Assembly: GCF_002776525.5 (NCBI RefSeq) | Contig: NC_045437.1 | Span: 134,518,979-134,582,978 of the forward strand | DNA length: 64,000 bases | Source: Piliocolobus tephrosceles | Taxonomy: Eukaryota > Chordata > Mammalia > Primates > Cercopithecidae | Direction: 5' to 3' | In this document: one piece after another, positions 22,721 through 34,883 of the stretch | Numbering within the stretch: the stretch's first letter is position 1 | Layout: every line of letters starts with the position of its first letter | Notes under the pieces: model-generated | What the model was told of the DNA's origin: nothing | Database searches by the model: none | The model's input: the letters and a program-made list of their open reading frames with translations, nothing else | Made by a program: the position numbers and the translations under genes

Positions 22721-24863
22721 GCTAAGATACTTTAATGCCATTAGGTAATGTTATGAAATGCAAAAAGTAAAGTCGTGCAATTTAAATTTTTTTTAATTCA
22801 CATTTTAAAAATTAAACATTATTGTTTACTAGAAGGTGTGCATCCTAGTTTACTCTGGTTTTCTGGCATAAAAATTGGTAGTGCCAAGGATTGGAAAGGA
22901 TTAGTTTTCTTTATTGCAACAGAAACTCTTAAATGGCTGACAATATACCAACTCATCAAATTAGACAATGTGCTTCATTCCTTTCATAAAATATTCCAAA
23001 TGGTGCCCATATTATGATAAACATTGGAAACTATCAGACTGCTCTCTTGTATTTCACATATTTCTGTTTAGATGTACGTATACTAAGAGGCAACTGTGTT
23101 TGTTCCCAAGCTTCTTTACTTCAGCTACTCTTGTTTGCAAAAGCACATGTTTCTACATTATTTATTATAAACACTATGTAAATGAATAAAATGTGTGGAA
23201 AAACAGAATTGCTGTTTCCATGGAGAGTAAGTTGAAAAACATTAGTAGGCATAAATCTATAAATGGCAGAAAATATTAACTTGCACAAAAGATATATCTA
23301 TAAGGAGGAATAGGAGTTAAGAGCGGGAATGACAAAAAAAAAAAAAAAGAAAGATCAACTACTTTCAGTTGCCTGGGAGGGAGGATTTGTGGGAAGACAA
23401 AGAGCTTCATTGAAGAGATGTTTGATTTAACTTTGAAAAATGACTAGCATTTTGGAAAGTGGAAATAATACACATTTAAGTTAGTATGACCAAGTAAAAA
23501 TCTAATTTAGAAGAGAACAATATGCATATTTTTATACATAATTATTGAATTGTAACGGAATTATAAATGAAGAAAGATCTGCTAGTCTTATACAGAGATT
23601 TTAACCTGAAATCATGAATGAGCTGCTAGGGGTTCCGTTAACCCCCTGCAATTTATGTAAAGTTGTTTTTCACATTTTCCTAGACAGAGGGCCCACCACT
23701 TCTGATTCAAAATGGATTTAGAACCACTAACCTACAGACTTAGTCCAAGGTAAATTGATGGGCTCATGAGGTAGCTACTGCCTGTTGACTAAAATGAGGA
23801 TTAGAAATTAGTCATAATTGTCAGCTTTATTTGCTTTTAAGAATTGGTAGCAGACAGCAGCAGTAAGGGGCAGTTACTGAGAAAAGGAGAAAAAATAATG
23901 TTGGGCAGAAAAATAGAGTGACTGTATATCACATTTAGAAAAGAACTTAATTAGACCTCAACCTGTAGACAAGGACTCTTTAACACAGAGATCAAATGTC
24001 AAGGGGAAGAGATATGTTCTGTGATGAAAAACAAACATAAGCAATAGGATACACATTTTCTAAAACATGGTTAACAATTCTTTACAGGGTAAAGAATTTA
24101 AGTCACCCTTATGATATTGGATACACTAAAATAATTCATCACTAGAGACTCAACAAATTAAAGATAAATGTCATAGTGTTGCTATTTCATATACTCAACA
24201 TCGCTGAAAGGAGATTAACTTTATATGTATAGATATTAGTGGGCAAGAAAGAGAAACATAAGTATCTGTCTTCTAAAGAGATTTATGTGATACATATGCC
24301 CATTCTAACAAGCTCTGAAATCCTGCTTTTATTAGTGTGCCTCAAAGTTGTGAACAGTTAAATATAGATCATTAGTCAGTGCATGGTTAATTACATATCA
24401 GTATCTCTTGAAGATTAAAACATCTGCAGTTTAATTATCTTCACATAGCAGATCTCATTTTCTACTCATTCAGGTTGGAACAATGTAGTCACAAAATAGA
24501 TTGTTCTAGATTAAAATCAGCTTAATAGTACTTCACAAAGCTAATTTAAAAGGAAGAACAAAACACACCTGCTTCGTGTCTCAGGAAGAAACAAGCTCCT
24601 GCTTTATACCTTTCTGCATTCACATGAATGCCATAGCAAAGCATTCACCCTGTAGTCCTGTCTTTCCTTCACTACTTTTACATAGCAATCACAGTTTTCA
24701 CACAGCTAGCTCTTCAAATTCTTCTTTTCAAATCTGCAAATTTGCTAAACTTTCCATGTAAATGATTTCAATTCTGGTTTTGAGGTCCTGTCCCTACACA
24801 TAAACAGATCATCTTCAGATTTGGATCACTGCACACAATTACCAACACAGTATTATTCTCCTG
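22721..24863. other. Unassigned AT-rich sequence
   Basis: This is about 2.1 kb without a recognisable gene or transposon. A 16-base A run sits at 23333-23348. Open frames of 61-80 codons have no motif and look like chance frames. Confidence 0.4.
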
Positions 24864-25167
24864 CTTTTTTTTTTTTTTTTTTTTTTTTGAGGCAGAGTCT
24901 CTCTCTGTTGCCCAGGCTGGAATGCAGTGGCATGATCTCCGCTCACTGCAACCTCCGCCTCCTGGGTTCAATCAATTCTCTGCCTCAGCCTCCCAAGTAG
25001 CTGGGATTACAGGCGCCCGCCACCACACCTGCCTAATTTTTGTATTTTTAGTAGAGACGGGGTTTCACCATCTTGGCCAGGCTGGTCTTGAACTCCTGAC
25101 CTCATGATCCACCCACCTCAGCCTCCCAAAGTGCTGGGATTACAGGCATGAGACACCGCAACCAGCC
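24864..25167 (-). mobile_element. AluS-like Alu, antisense
   Basis: This full-length antisense Alu starts at a run of about 24 T (24865-24888) and ends at 'accagcc' near 25167. Both arms and the T-rich linker are intact. The 'gcctcccaagtagctgggattacaggc' box region is well preserved. The left-arm region suggests an AluS (perhaps Sc-like) subfamily. Confidence 0.95.
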
Positions 25168-25684
25168 TCTTTACTTTCTTTCACAGTCTTAAGTGATCCC
25201 TTAAAGGAGAGATCATCCCTCAGAAGGGAGGAAAACACGACAGTGTCTTAACACTGTCCTAAATTTAAGACAGAGAAACCAGAAAAACAATTTAAAATAT
25301 ATAAATGGTGCTTGTAATAATTTACTTGATTACATGTTCTGCAAGTATTTTCCTTCATGTTTTTGTAATGAACCTGACCACAAGAAAACAAATTTACGTC
25401 TGTCATCTGTGTCATAACGAGCTGAGCTCATTTGGTGAGGAAAACCTACAATTTAATTGCTTGATTTAAATTTGGCTAGAATGCATACTGAAACATTACT
25501 CTTTTAATTATGTTAATTTATAACTGAAAAGTTAAATTTACAAAGGCAATAACATTAATTATTTACTTGCCCCTTAAAGTTGAATATATATTACAAAGCT
25601 AATTGGCTTCATAAGTCTGCCAAAAAATTAAAAACAATTTGTTCACTGATTTATACAGGAGGGCACACATATTATCAGCAGGTT

Positions 25685-25686
<2 letters not shown>
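25168..25686. other. Unassigned unique sequence
   Basis: No gene or repeat was recognised. Confidence 0.4.

Positions 25687-25716
<30 letters not shown>
25687..25716. repeat. (TG)n microsatellite
   Basis: About 14-15 uninterrupted GT units. Confidence 0.95.
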
Positions 25717-25844
25717 GTGGTGGATTACATGAAAATATGTGTGAAGTACTTTCTTTGTTCATATAATACTCCACAAAGGTTCTTTCTTCCTTGTTTAAAA
25801 CACGTTTTAAAAAAGAAAGGAAGAGAGGCAAGTAACATTTATTC

Positions 25845-26030
25845 AATGCTTTCTCTGTATCCTGCTTTCCATGTAAGATCTCATTTAATCCCAGAACTGA
25901 AAAAAATACTAATTGGCATTATCTCCTTTTTAAAAATGAAGGAACCAAGGTTTAACAATATTTGAAAAATTTGCCAAGGCAAGTTGCAAAACAGTCAATC
26001 AAATTTAGGACTTGCCCAGAAAGAACTAAG
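25845..26030 (-). mobile_element. MIR SINE, antisense
   Basis: 'tgtaagatctcatttaatcc', 'cattatctcctttttaaaaa' and 'aaatttgccaaggcaagttg' are MIR blocks in reverse. Confidence 0.72.
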
Positions 26031-27751
26031 ATCTTAGCATTTTTGCTATACTGTTTTAGCACTTGTTACTCCCAACAGACTGAACTGCTGACACACTGAT
26101 TCCCTAAGAAGACTTGCTTTAACGTCAACATCAGATTTGCAATGAAAATTTTATTCACAGCCCCATTTGGATATTGCCATAACAAAAACAATGGAGCATA
26201 ATCAAAAGCACAGAAATCGCAGATTAGTAGGTACCCCAATGACCTAAATCCAGAATAAGAGAAGGGAAAAAAAATCCAGCAAATGAACTTGCACCTTACC
26301 TTTAAAGTGAGATTCAATATCAGGCAGGTCTCTTAGACTGTAACTCAACAAGGGGGCTTAGAAATTAAAGATTAAAATGCTCATATTACTATACTCTTGG
26401 GCATATCGTGAAGATCAAATATGAAGTGAGATAAAGAGTTATGAAAATTATCAAATATTACGCAAATGCAAATTAGCACAATTAGAGTAAGACTGTCTTA
26501 CACCTAAAGAACTCCCATAGAATTCACCCTGAGTTTATGTGAAGACTACAATTTAGCTATATTCTCATGTAACCTAAGAGTCTTACAAATTCTTTAATAG
26601 GTAATAAGTTTAACCAGTTATCTGGTCCAGAGAAAAATTTAATTAGTATGTGACTTTAACAGGGACAACTAGCCCAAAGTTATTAATTAATACTTAGTAA
26701 AATATTTAAAATAATAATGTTTCTAAAAGGGCTTGGGTCATTATATTCATTAATATTTTAAGCAAGTTTTTATACATAGGAAGAAACAAAATATTAAGCA
26801 TATACTTATGCATGCACACTTTAAATAATATAGCCAAATTGCTAATGGTTATTGAGCAATTAGGGTCATATTAATATGTAATGAAAGCAAAATTCTGCAT
26901 TTTTAAGAGAGATTTAAATTATATTTGAATGTCGGCAAGTCTATGGGGAAGTAAAACAATATTCCAATTTCCAGGTGACTCATGGCAACATTTCCAAATG
27001 TGAGCTGATGACTTTAGAGATTTTCTATAGTAGTTCTAAATCTAATATATCATCATAAATTATCTTAGACTGCCTTGCAACACTTCATATATGATTCATT
27101 ATGATGGAGTTTGGCTGGGTACTGGGGGCTGAAACCAACAAATTAGGTTCAAATTACACTTTGATTCTTTTAAATTCAATGTTTAAGCAATATCAGGCTA
27201 TTGGTCTATGGGAAGACACAGGCCATTTTCAAAAAGAAAAAGACCATGTACGTTTTTATATCCCTTATACCATTAAAATGGAAACATTTAATTTTTTATT
27301 ATGTGTTAAACTGAGAAGAAACAAAGACATGAATCAATGCATCTAGCATTTAAGTGCTAAGAGGATTTTCAGGCCCGGAAACCTCATATGACACGGTTCT
27401 TTGTAATGTCAAAGTAATTCATCACCATCATCCACAGCAGAATAGCATTCGTCAGCATCAGGACTGGGCATGGCACCCCGTTGGCCAATCTTTCATTTTC
27501 ATTTATGAAGTCTGGAGTAGTAGTAGGGCTTAGACATTACTCTTTATCCAGCTCTTCTAATTATTCTGATATTATGGGAATCTGGATTTGAAATACTAGT
27601 AAAATGTTGAGATTCAACTAGCAGTAGCTAAAATTTACTGGAAGATCTAATCCAATTAATGAATCTTGTGTACTGATTACTGTTAAGAATTGTATAAAAA
27701 CCTTATAGCTAATTATAATGAAGGCAGAAGATATGGCTTTGGGGTAAATGA
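26031..27751. other. Unassigned AT-rich sequence
   Basis: About 1.7 kb without a recognisable gene, RNA or transposon. Confidence 0.4.
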
Positions 27752-28316
27752 TGAAACCACATTTTACTTGTTAAAATATGTTGATCATAGGTGAACAAAT
27801 ACTATGTAATTCAACATGATTTTGCCTCTTTTGAAGGATAAATTTTTATAAGAGGAGATAAAATTAAAAATATGTATGTAAATTTATTTATATAATGTGT
27901 GTATTATGTGTATATTTATATAGTATGTATGTATATGTGTGTGTACACACACAATATAAGTATATACACACACACCCAATCATAGGCTTTCATTGAACCC
28001 TATGTAAACTATAATTGCTTTATGAAAGAGAGATAGAACAAATGATCTATTTTACTAGACAAAGCACCAGCCTTGCAGAGAATCCACAGAATTGTATGTG
28101 CTTCTCAGCAAATAGTCATCAACACTGGTTTATGCAAGTGACTTTGGAGACATTTCTCAGAAACTGCTAGAATTTGGATGTATACATCAGCTGCTTGAGT
28201 CAACCAACATCTCACAATAGATAAAACTATTTTACTGAAGAAAGACATTTGGACAACAACAGTCATTTTGAATAAGGAACAATAAAAAAGATGAAAGATT
28301 TTTTCAGAAATATTGA
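27752..28316 (+). repeat. About 570-bp local duplication, copy 1
   Basis: This segment is collinear with 31985-32560. Shared landmarks are 'aatactatgtaat', 'ttttgcctcttttgaag', 'ataagaggaga', a CA-rich microsatellite, 'tatgaaagagagata', 'gaatccacagaattgtatgtgcttct', 'tgagtcaaccaacatctcacaata' and 'tactgaagaaagacatttggaca'. Identity by eye is in the low-to-mid 80s percent outside the microsatellite. I cannot assign it to a transposon family. It lies in otherwise unassigned sequence, which suggests that it is the source copy. Confidence 0.88.
27875..27985. repeat. TA/TG/CA compound microsatellite
   Basis: A degenerate tatgta/tgtgtg/cacaca tract inside duplication copy 1. The matching place in copy 2 (32107-32182) holds a differently expanded tract. 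Confidence 0.85.
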
Positions 28317-28790
28317 AAAATTCTAGACAATCAACTAAACAATGTCCTTTCTACATATTACACATTCTCCCACATGAGAGAACAATAAAGAAATCTTTAT
28401 TTGCATCTGGAGGGCAAATTCATCACCAGATAGAGTTATAACAGTTTAGTCAATGGAAGCTGGTATAAAACAGATGATGTTTTAAATGTTTTGATACATT
28501 AGCAACCCTCTAATTTTCTTTCATTGTAGGTTACCAAGGCAACTATTTGGAAATACACCCTAACGAATTTTTTTAAAATTCTGGCCACAAAAATTAAAAA
28601 AAAAAAATCAATCAGAAACATTCTTATGTCTGTAACATTTGTTCCACAAATAAGTATTGAACATGGGCTAGGGCTACTCAAAGTCCTAGTAATAACAGAC
28701 CTGCAAGTGTAATGAAGGCAAGTAAAAATGCTATGAGCCTATAAACTCTCATTGCTTTTATAACAAGTATTACCAACTCACAGCTTCTTT
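28317..28790. other. Unassigned AT-rich sequence
   Basis: No gene or repeat was recognised. Confidence 0.4.
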
Positions 28791-28850
28791 TTTTCTCTCT
28801 CTCTCTCACACACACACACACACGCATGCACACACACATACACACACAGC
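28791..28850. repeat. (TC)n/(CA)n microsatellite
   Basis: A run of TC units passes into CA units with CG and TA interruptions. Confidence 0.93.
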
Positions 28851-29545
28851 TGGAGACACCAGTGAATAGATTTTCCTATACGTTTATAGTTATAGATATT
28901 GGAATTTAATCAAAGAATTTATGATTCCACTCTAAGATTTGTGTTGGATCTTTTATTATCCATTACATTTTCTATCTGACTGAAAAAGTGTCTAAAAATA
29001 TAGAACTTCCATGCAGTTTGAGTTACAGCCAGAAGCTACAGTGTCTTATAGTAAATATACCAAAGAAAGTAATAAAGAACTGGTGAAAAATGCTGTGTAA
29101 TTTAAGCAATAAAAGTACATTTACAGAAATGGCACAATAGTAGCCTTCCAAAGTTTTCATTTTCAAATATAAAAGATATAGACATCTATGAGTAAATCAA
29201 AAGGGCAATAAGGATTCATTAGGGGAGAACTTCTCTTGTTAAGGCAAAGGTATATTTCTAGATTCTGGGTGTCACTAAAATGTTAAACAATATTCTCTGC
29301 ACCAGACTCACAGTTTTCCTTAGCTTCTTACAGTTTCCTAGTTGACTCAGGGCATACTAGTTAGGTAAGGAACCTACGAGAAATCTGACATTTCACTGCA
29401 TGTACCCAAATAAGTTTCAACCTGTATGTCTTAAATTGATTAGCTGGAGATGAAGCTTCACCAGGCCAGCCACTGTCTGCTCTTGCACTTTATTTTTAGG
29501 AAGGCAGTTAGTGTTCAGTGCTTTTCCTCTGTCACAATCAAACTA
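28851..29545. other. Unassigned AT-rich sequence
   Basis: No gene or repeat was recognised. Confidence 0.4.
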
Positions 29546-29890
29546 CAGAATACCATAGATTGGGTGGTGTAAACAACAGAAATTTTTATCTCATTGTTCT
29601 GAAGTCTGGAAGAACAAGATCAGGCTGCCAGTATGATTGAGTTTTGGCGATTGTCCTCATTCTGGCTTGTAGACAACTGCCTTCTCACTGTATCCTTAGG
29701 TAGCAGAGAGACAGATCATCTTTCTCATGTCTCTTCTTATAGGTGCACAAATCCCACTCATGAGGGTTCCACCCTCAAGGCCTAATTACATCCCAAAGTC
29801 CCCACCTCCAAATACCATCACGCTGGGGATTTAGCCTTCAACATATAAACATATAAATGTGGGGAGGGCACACAAGCATTTGGTTCTTAG
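29546..29890 (-). mobile_element. MLT1-type MaLR LTR, antisense
   Basis: The order 'aataccatagattgggtggt', 'aacaacagaaatttttatctc', 'ttctgaagtctggaagaacaa', 'caactgccttctcactgtatcc', 'cccacctccaaataccatca' and 'ttcaacatataaac' is that of an antisense MLT1 LTR. It is old and lacks visible internal sequence. Confidence 0.8.
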
Positions 29891-30885
29891 CAGAATCCAA
29901 AATCAAGATACGGTAGATCATGCTAGTCTTTGCCTTAACTGCTAGTGTATACACCACTTTGAAATATCAAAGGTATTCAAATAAAGTTTAAAATTGCATC
30001 TATTACAACTCCATAGAGTTCATCTTTATATCTTCCTTCACCCATTACAGGTTGCCCAATTAATATTTGTCAAAAAATGATTTACCAAATGCTAATTAAT
30101 CTTTTTTAAAACCTGGAATTCTGATCTAACATGCACGAATAAAGAAAAACACTACTGCAGCAGGGAAAAGTGATGCTGAGTACTGAGTAATTAGACACTG
30201 CAATGATAATCATTTCTGGATTTCTTACAACAAAAGGAAGAGCTCCTATCAGAAATAAAGATGTCTAGTGCCACCCACCACATGCTAAAAAATGAAAACA
30301 CAAAACACATGCATACACGTACATGCAATGCACTAGAGACATCTACTGATGAGATCAACATATTCCTCATCTCATGTCCAATTAAAGTTTTGGACATTCC
30401 CAGGATTCCCAGGAAATACTACTCAGATAAAGTATAAAACACCATATGCCTTTTGATGTTTTTTGGTTTGCTTGTTTTAAGCCAATCCTAGTTTTTGTCA
30501 GCTTCCTGAGGGTATTAAACAGAATGAATGCTTTTTGGCTCCAAATTCATCAGCATGCTAACACATACCATCCTTTAACATAATAGCACTCACATGAACA
30601 ACTCTGAACAAACAATTGTTTTAGATTACCACCACCAGCCTCATATTTTTGCCATTACTTTGCAGTAGTATGTCACTATAACATTTGAAGACTGTTCTGC
30701 CTCAACAGGGGTCTAATGAAAATTAGACACAAGTGGAAGAGTAAAATATACATATAGCCTATGACATATATATGAATATATGCATTTATAAGTGGGACAA
30801 AAGCAATATTCCTGTACCAATTGAAAAGAACAAAGTAAAAAATTTGACAATGTTTTCACTGAATATACTAACATAAAAACAGCTG
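29891..30885. other. Unassigned AT-rich sequence
   Basis: About 1 kb with no recognisable gene or repeat. Confidence 0.4.
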
Positions 30886-31040
30886 GGTATATTAGCTATC
30901 TGTTTTTGCATGACAAATTACTACAAACTTAGTGGCTTAAACACACATTTATTTTCTATTATTTATAATAGTACTTATATTTATTACTTGTAAGTTTTTA
31001 CTGAGAATCTACTATGAATGTAGACCATATTAGGTGCTAG
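30886..31040 (-). mobile_element. MaLR LTR end fragment followed by MIR/L2-like trace
   Basis: 'tgacaaattactacaaacttagtggctta' at 30919-30947 (given here as a landmark) is the typical antisense end of an MLT1-type LTR. 'ttttactgagaatctactatg' next to it resembles an antisense MIR or L2 tail. Both are short. Confidence 0.55.
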
Positions 31041-31372
31041 TAAAGAATTAAATAGGCCGGGCGCAGTGGCTGACACCTGTAATCCCAGCAATTTGGGAGG
31101 CCAAGGCAGGTAGATCATTTGAGGTCAGGAGTTCAAGACCACCCTGGCCAACATGACAAAACCCAGTCTCTACTAAAAATGCAAAAATTAGCCAGCGGTA
31201 GTGGCACATGCTTATAATTCCAGCCACTTGGGAGGCTGAGGCAGGAGAGTCACTTGAGACTGGAAGGCAGAGGTTGCCGTGAGCCGAGATGGTGCCACTG
31301 TACTCCACTCTGGGTGACAAAGTAAGACCCTGTCTCAGAACAAAACAACAATAAAAAAGGAATTAAATGACA
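31041..31372 (+). mobile_element. AluS-like Alu, sense, with target duplication
   Basis: This full-length sense Alu starts 'ggccgggcgcagtggctgac' at 31055 and ends in an interrupted A tail at about 31357. Imperfect flanking repeats 'aaagaattaaat' and 'aaggaattaaat' are its target duplication. Open frames within it are Alu artefacts. Confidence 0.94.
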
Positions 31373-31459
31373 AAATGAGTTATAATAGTAAACATCTGTT
31401 TATGAGATATGGGGAAATGCATTTGGGTAGAGGAATCTGACACATAAACAAATAACCAG

Positions 31460-31984
31460 TCAAAGAGTATAGCACACATTTATGGTCAGGATAAGATGGC
31501 ATAGATCATTTCTCCATGCTAAGCACAACCAGTAACACCAGAAATGTTGCAAGAGACAACCAAAAAGAACTGTCATTGGTGATAAAAAGATGGGGCTAGC
31601 TGATTTGGGACCCCAGGATGGGAGGAACAGCATAGCAACCAGATGCATTGTCTCTCTTTTACCAAAAACAGGAAGGCTATGCAGATCTGTTATTTGCCAA
31701 CAACCCCCAACTTGGGGGCATGGAGAGGGAAGGCAGCCCAGGTGGTCACATCCCACCCTGGAATTCAATGGGAGTCCTCCGACAACATCTGGCAAACCCA
31801 ACACAACCAGCAAGGGGATCATTTGGGAAGCCAGTCAGATATAAGCTGGTAGGAGAGGCATAAACTTGAGGCATATCTTTCCTGCCAAGAAATACCAAGG
31901 TGGGTGGGCAGAGCTGGTGAGAGAGACTCAGCTACAGTAAGCAGCCTGAACCAGAAAACCTATTTGTCCCAAATTATTAAATTA
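31460..31984 (+). mobile_element. L1M 5' UTR, first part (start of the nested L1 host)
   Basis: This block opens with 'ataagatggcatagatcatt' and carries 'aactgtcattggtgataaaaaga', and ends with 'cagaaaacctatttgtccc'. It reads like the GC-richer 5' untranslated region of an L1M-class element in sense orientation. It continues at 32561 after a foreign block of about 576 bp. Frames of 84 and 120 codons here carry no L1 protein motifs. Assignment as a 5' UTR rests on context: ORF1-like sequence follows in order. Confidence 0.6.
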
Positions 31985-32560
31985 TTAAACCACATTCCAC
32001 TTGTTAAAACAAGTTGAGCACAGGTAGAAAAATACTATGTAATCCAACATGGTTTTGCCTCTTTTGAAGTATAAACTTTATAAGAGGAGATTGTGAAAGA
32101 GAATATGCGTGTGTGTGTGTGTATACACACACAACATAAATATATATATATATATACACATACACACACATACACACACACACAACCATAGGCTCTCATT
32201 GAATTCCAAAATAAAATGCTATTTAAAAGCATGTGTAATACTCTATATAAACTACAATTGTATTATGAAAGAGAGATATAACAAATAATCTATTTTTCCA
32301 GACAAAGCACCAGCATTGCTGAGAATCCACAGAATTGTATGTGCTTCTAAGCAAATAGGTATCAACTCTTGTTTATTCAGGTAACTTCTGAAAAATTTCT
32401 CAGAAACTTCTAAAATTCGGGTGCATATATCAGCTTCTTGAGTCAACCAACATCTCACAATATATAGAACTACTTTACTGAAGAAAGACATTTGGACAGA
32501 AATAGTCCTTTCAAATAAGACACAATTAAAAAAACTATGACAATTTTTCAGAAATATTGA
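31985..32560 (+). repeat. About 570-bp local duplication, copy 2, inside L1M
   Basis: This is a collinear copy of 27752-28316, in the same orientation, placed inside the L1M 5' UTR. Because it interrupts the L1, it arrived after the L1 did. It has no A tail. It contains its own (TG)n(TA)n(CA)n tract at about 32107-32182 and a 40-bp segment near 32205-32240 that is absent from copy 1. Confidence 0.88.
32107..32182. repeat. (TG)n/(TA)n/(CA)n compound microsatellite
   Basis: gtgtgt, tatata and cacaca runs inside duplication copy 2. Confidence 0.92.
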
Positions 32561-33369
32561 CTATGAGATGGGTGGACAGAATGAAATAAAGGAAAACAAT
32601 AACTGGAAGAGGTCCACATTGAGAAGCTGCTTCATTCCTGTGGACTCAAGATACTTCTTCTTTGCCTAGAAACAGTGGAGTAGGGGGTGCCTGTAAGAGA
32701 ATACCACAAGTCCCTCTGAACTCAGAGAAATATCTGGCAGCCTGACTTGGGGAAACCCCTGCCCTTGCAGGCAGTCAAAGCTGGGGCAAGTGACAATTCC
32801 AATGGCAGCTAATAAGCCAAGCATGCCAAAATAACACCACAAAGTTTCTGCCATTGGAACCAAAGCCCACAAAATTTGACCAATACTTATGTGCTGAAAG
32901 TCAACAGGGTGACTGGCTACTGAAACAGAAGATTTAAACAGGACCCAGAGTCTCCTGACAGAACAGATAAAATGTCCAGAATACCATGCAAAATTACTCA
33001 TCATACCAAGAACCAAGGCAATCACAACTTGAACAAGAAAAGATAATCAACTGATGCTAATACCAAGACAAATTGAATGTTAGAATCATCTGACAAGATA
33101 TCAAAGCAAGTGTTGAAGAAATGTCTCAACAACCAATTACACACACTCTCAATACAAATGAAAACATGGGAAATCTCAGCGAAGAAACACTACAAAGCAG
33201 AACCAAATGGAAATTAAAGAACAAAAATAATACTGTAACAAAAATGAAAGACTTTATAAATGAGCTCAACCACTGAATAGAGAAGACAAAGGACAGAATC
33301 TCTGAACTTGAGGACTGAATAATGGAATTCACCCAATCTTAACAACACAGAAAGAATAGACCAAAAATG

Positions 33370-33434
33370 AAAATAAAATAAAATAAAATAAAATAAAATA
33401 AAATAAAAAATAAAATAAAATAAAATAAAATAAA
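33370..33434. repeat. (AAAAT)n pentanucleotide repeat
   Basis: About 12-13 aaaat units with one interruption, inside the L1M ORF1 relic. Confidence 0.95.
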
Positions 33435-33484
33435 CAGTGCCCCAGAGACCAATAACAAAGGTGCGCTAATAAAAGATTCAACTT

Positions 33485-33791
33485 GGCCAGCCACGGTGGC
33501 TCACGCCTGTAATCCCAGCATTTTGGAAGTCCGAGGCAGGAGGATCACAAGGGCAGGAGATCGAGACCATCCTGGCTAACACAGTGAAACCCCGTCTCTA
33601 CTGAAAATACAAAAAAATTAGCTGGGTGTGGTGGCGGGTGCCTGTAGTCCCAGCTACTCGGGAGGCTGAGGCAGGAGAATGATGTGAATCCGGAAGGCAG
33701 AACTTGCAGTGAACCGAGATCACGCCACTGCACTCCAGCCTGGGCAACAAAGTGAGACTCTCTCTCAAAAAAAAAAAAAAAAAAAAAAAAA
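33485..33791 (+). mobile_element. AluY-like Alu, sense
   Basis: This full-length sense Alu ends in about 26 A. The left arm reads 'ggagatcgagaccatcctgg' and 'ctaacacagtgaaacc', which are AluY-type diagnostic positions. It lies in the L1M ORF1 relic. Candidate flanking repeats are 'attcaacttgg' and 'attcaatttt'. Confidence 0.9.
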
Positions 33792-34326
33792 TTCAATTTT
33801 TATATCATTGAACTCCTAGAAGGAGAGGAGAAATAGAGAGATGCTGAGAATATTTAAAAATATATTAGCTAAAAACTTTGCAAATTTGGTTAAAGATACA
33901 AACTACAGATCTATGAAGCTCAGTGATTACCAGAGTAAACCTAGAGAAAACCAGAACGAAATATATAATAATTAAACATGCAGAAACTAAAGACAACAAT
34001 GAAAAAATCTTAAAAGCAGCCAGAGAGAAATGATGCATTCCATACAGGGAAAAGCCAATTCAAATAACAGATTTCTCATCTGAAACCATGAAGGCCAAAA
34101 GAAAGTAGCACATTTTTCAAGCACTGAAAGAAAAAAAAAAATCTATCAACCATGAATTCTATATCAGGTAAAAATATCCTTGAGGAAAGAAAGGAAAACA
34201 AAAACATTCTCAGATGAAGGAAAACTAAGACAGTGTGTTGTCTGCAGAGCTCCCCTTAAAGATTTACTAAAAGAAGTTCTCCAAACAAAAAAGAAAGGAT
34301 AAAAAGAATCTTGGAATTTGAGGAAG

Positions 34327-34860
34327 TATAATCTAGCACCCATTTTTATTTATTGTTTTTCTTTTCCTATCTTGCTTACTTTATGTTTAGCTTCTTAAGA
34401 AATAAAGGATAATCTGGTTTCTTTCCTTCCACCATGCACAATGCTTCCCTTATTTAATTTTATGCTTGCTTAGAAAATCCAGGAACTGAATCTTGAAACA
34501 GTCCAGGGACCTACAGAATTCTCCCTCACTAGAAGGTTACCTGAAGGCTGCAGTTAATTTACAACCTGATTGGGCCAAGGATTGTGCCAGCCCATTCACC
34601 AGATGGGACAATAACTCAATCTAAGTTACTGGAACAAGTCATCTGGACGGGCACCTCATCACCTTTCCTGCATATTCATCACACCAAGCTCCCATTCTTA
34701 AGTCCTTGCATTCTGTCCAAAATTTGAAATGGCTTAAGTTATGGAGTCTCAGCCATTTTCCCACTGCTAGCTCTGGAATAAGTCACTTTCCTTCCACCAT
34801 ATCTCATCCCTGTTATTTGTCCTTGTAAGTAGCAGGCAGCTGAACCTGCATTTGGTTACA
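34327..34860 (+). mobile_element. 5' LTR of the HERV-I-like provirus
   Basis: This LTR is collinear with 44132-44672. Shared blocks include 'ctttatgtttagcttcttaag', 'gaaggctgcagttaatttac', 'cccattcaccagatgggaca' and 'tagctctggaataagtcact'. It begins ta rather than tg, consistent with decay of the first bases, and ends 'ttggttaca'. The two LTRs differ at many positions (roughly 80-85% alike by eye), so the insertion is old. Confidence 0.92.
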
Positions 34861-34865
34861 ATTTT

Positions 34866-34883
34866 TGGTAGCCCATACGGGGA
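34866..34883 (+). promoter_or_regulatory. Primer-binding site, tRNA-Ile type
   Basis: The 18 bases TGGTAGCCCATACGGGGA start five bases after the 5' LTR. They are complementary to the 3' end of tRNA-Ile at all but about two positions, and both differences look like CpG decay. This is the main evidence for a HERV-I-group assignment. Confidence 0.75.

Larger units (their letters stand above)
32561..34326 (+). mobile_element. L1M 5' UTR end and ORF1 relic
   Basis: This continues the host L1. 'cattcctgtggactcaagat' and 'agggggtgcctgtaagagaa' close the 5' UTR. A coiled-coil-like, A-rich ORF1 stretch follows ('atcatctgacaagatatcaa', 'aaccaaatggaaattaaaga', 'ctgaacttgaggactgaata'). After an interruption by a pentamer repeat and an AluY comes the ORF1 C-terminal domain ('cttaaaagcagccagagaga', 'atttctcatctgaaaccatg', 'aatatccttgaggaaagaaa'). 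The reading frame is broken many times. The L1 is cut at 34326 by a provirus and resumes at 44677. Confidence 0.78.

Noticed and set aside
31460..31863. 120-codon minus-strand and 69-84-codon plus-strand frames
   Set aside because: The stretch fits an L1M 5' UTR and the frames show no L1 or other protein motif. GC-richer DNA leaves longer chance frames.
27752..32560. The duplicated pair of about 570 bp as LTRs of an endogenous retrovirus
   Set aside because: There are no tg...ca ends, no primer site, and no retroviral coding between them. The interval holds unrelated MLT1, Alu and L1 sequence.
33370..33434. CRISPR-like or other regular array
   Set aside because: It is a simple aaaat repeat without spacers. 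No spacer-repeat array exists in the window, and the genome is primate.
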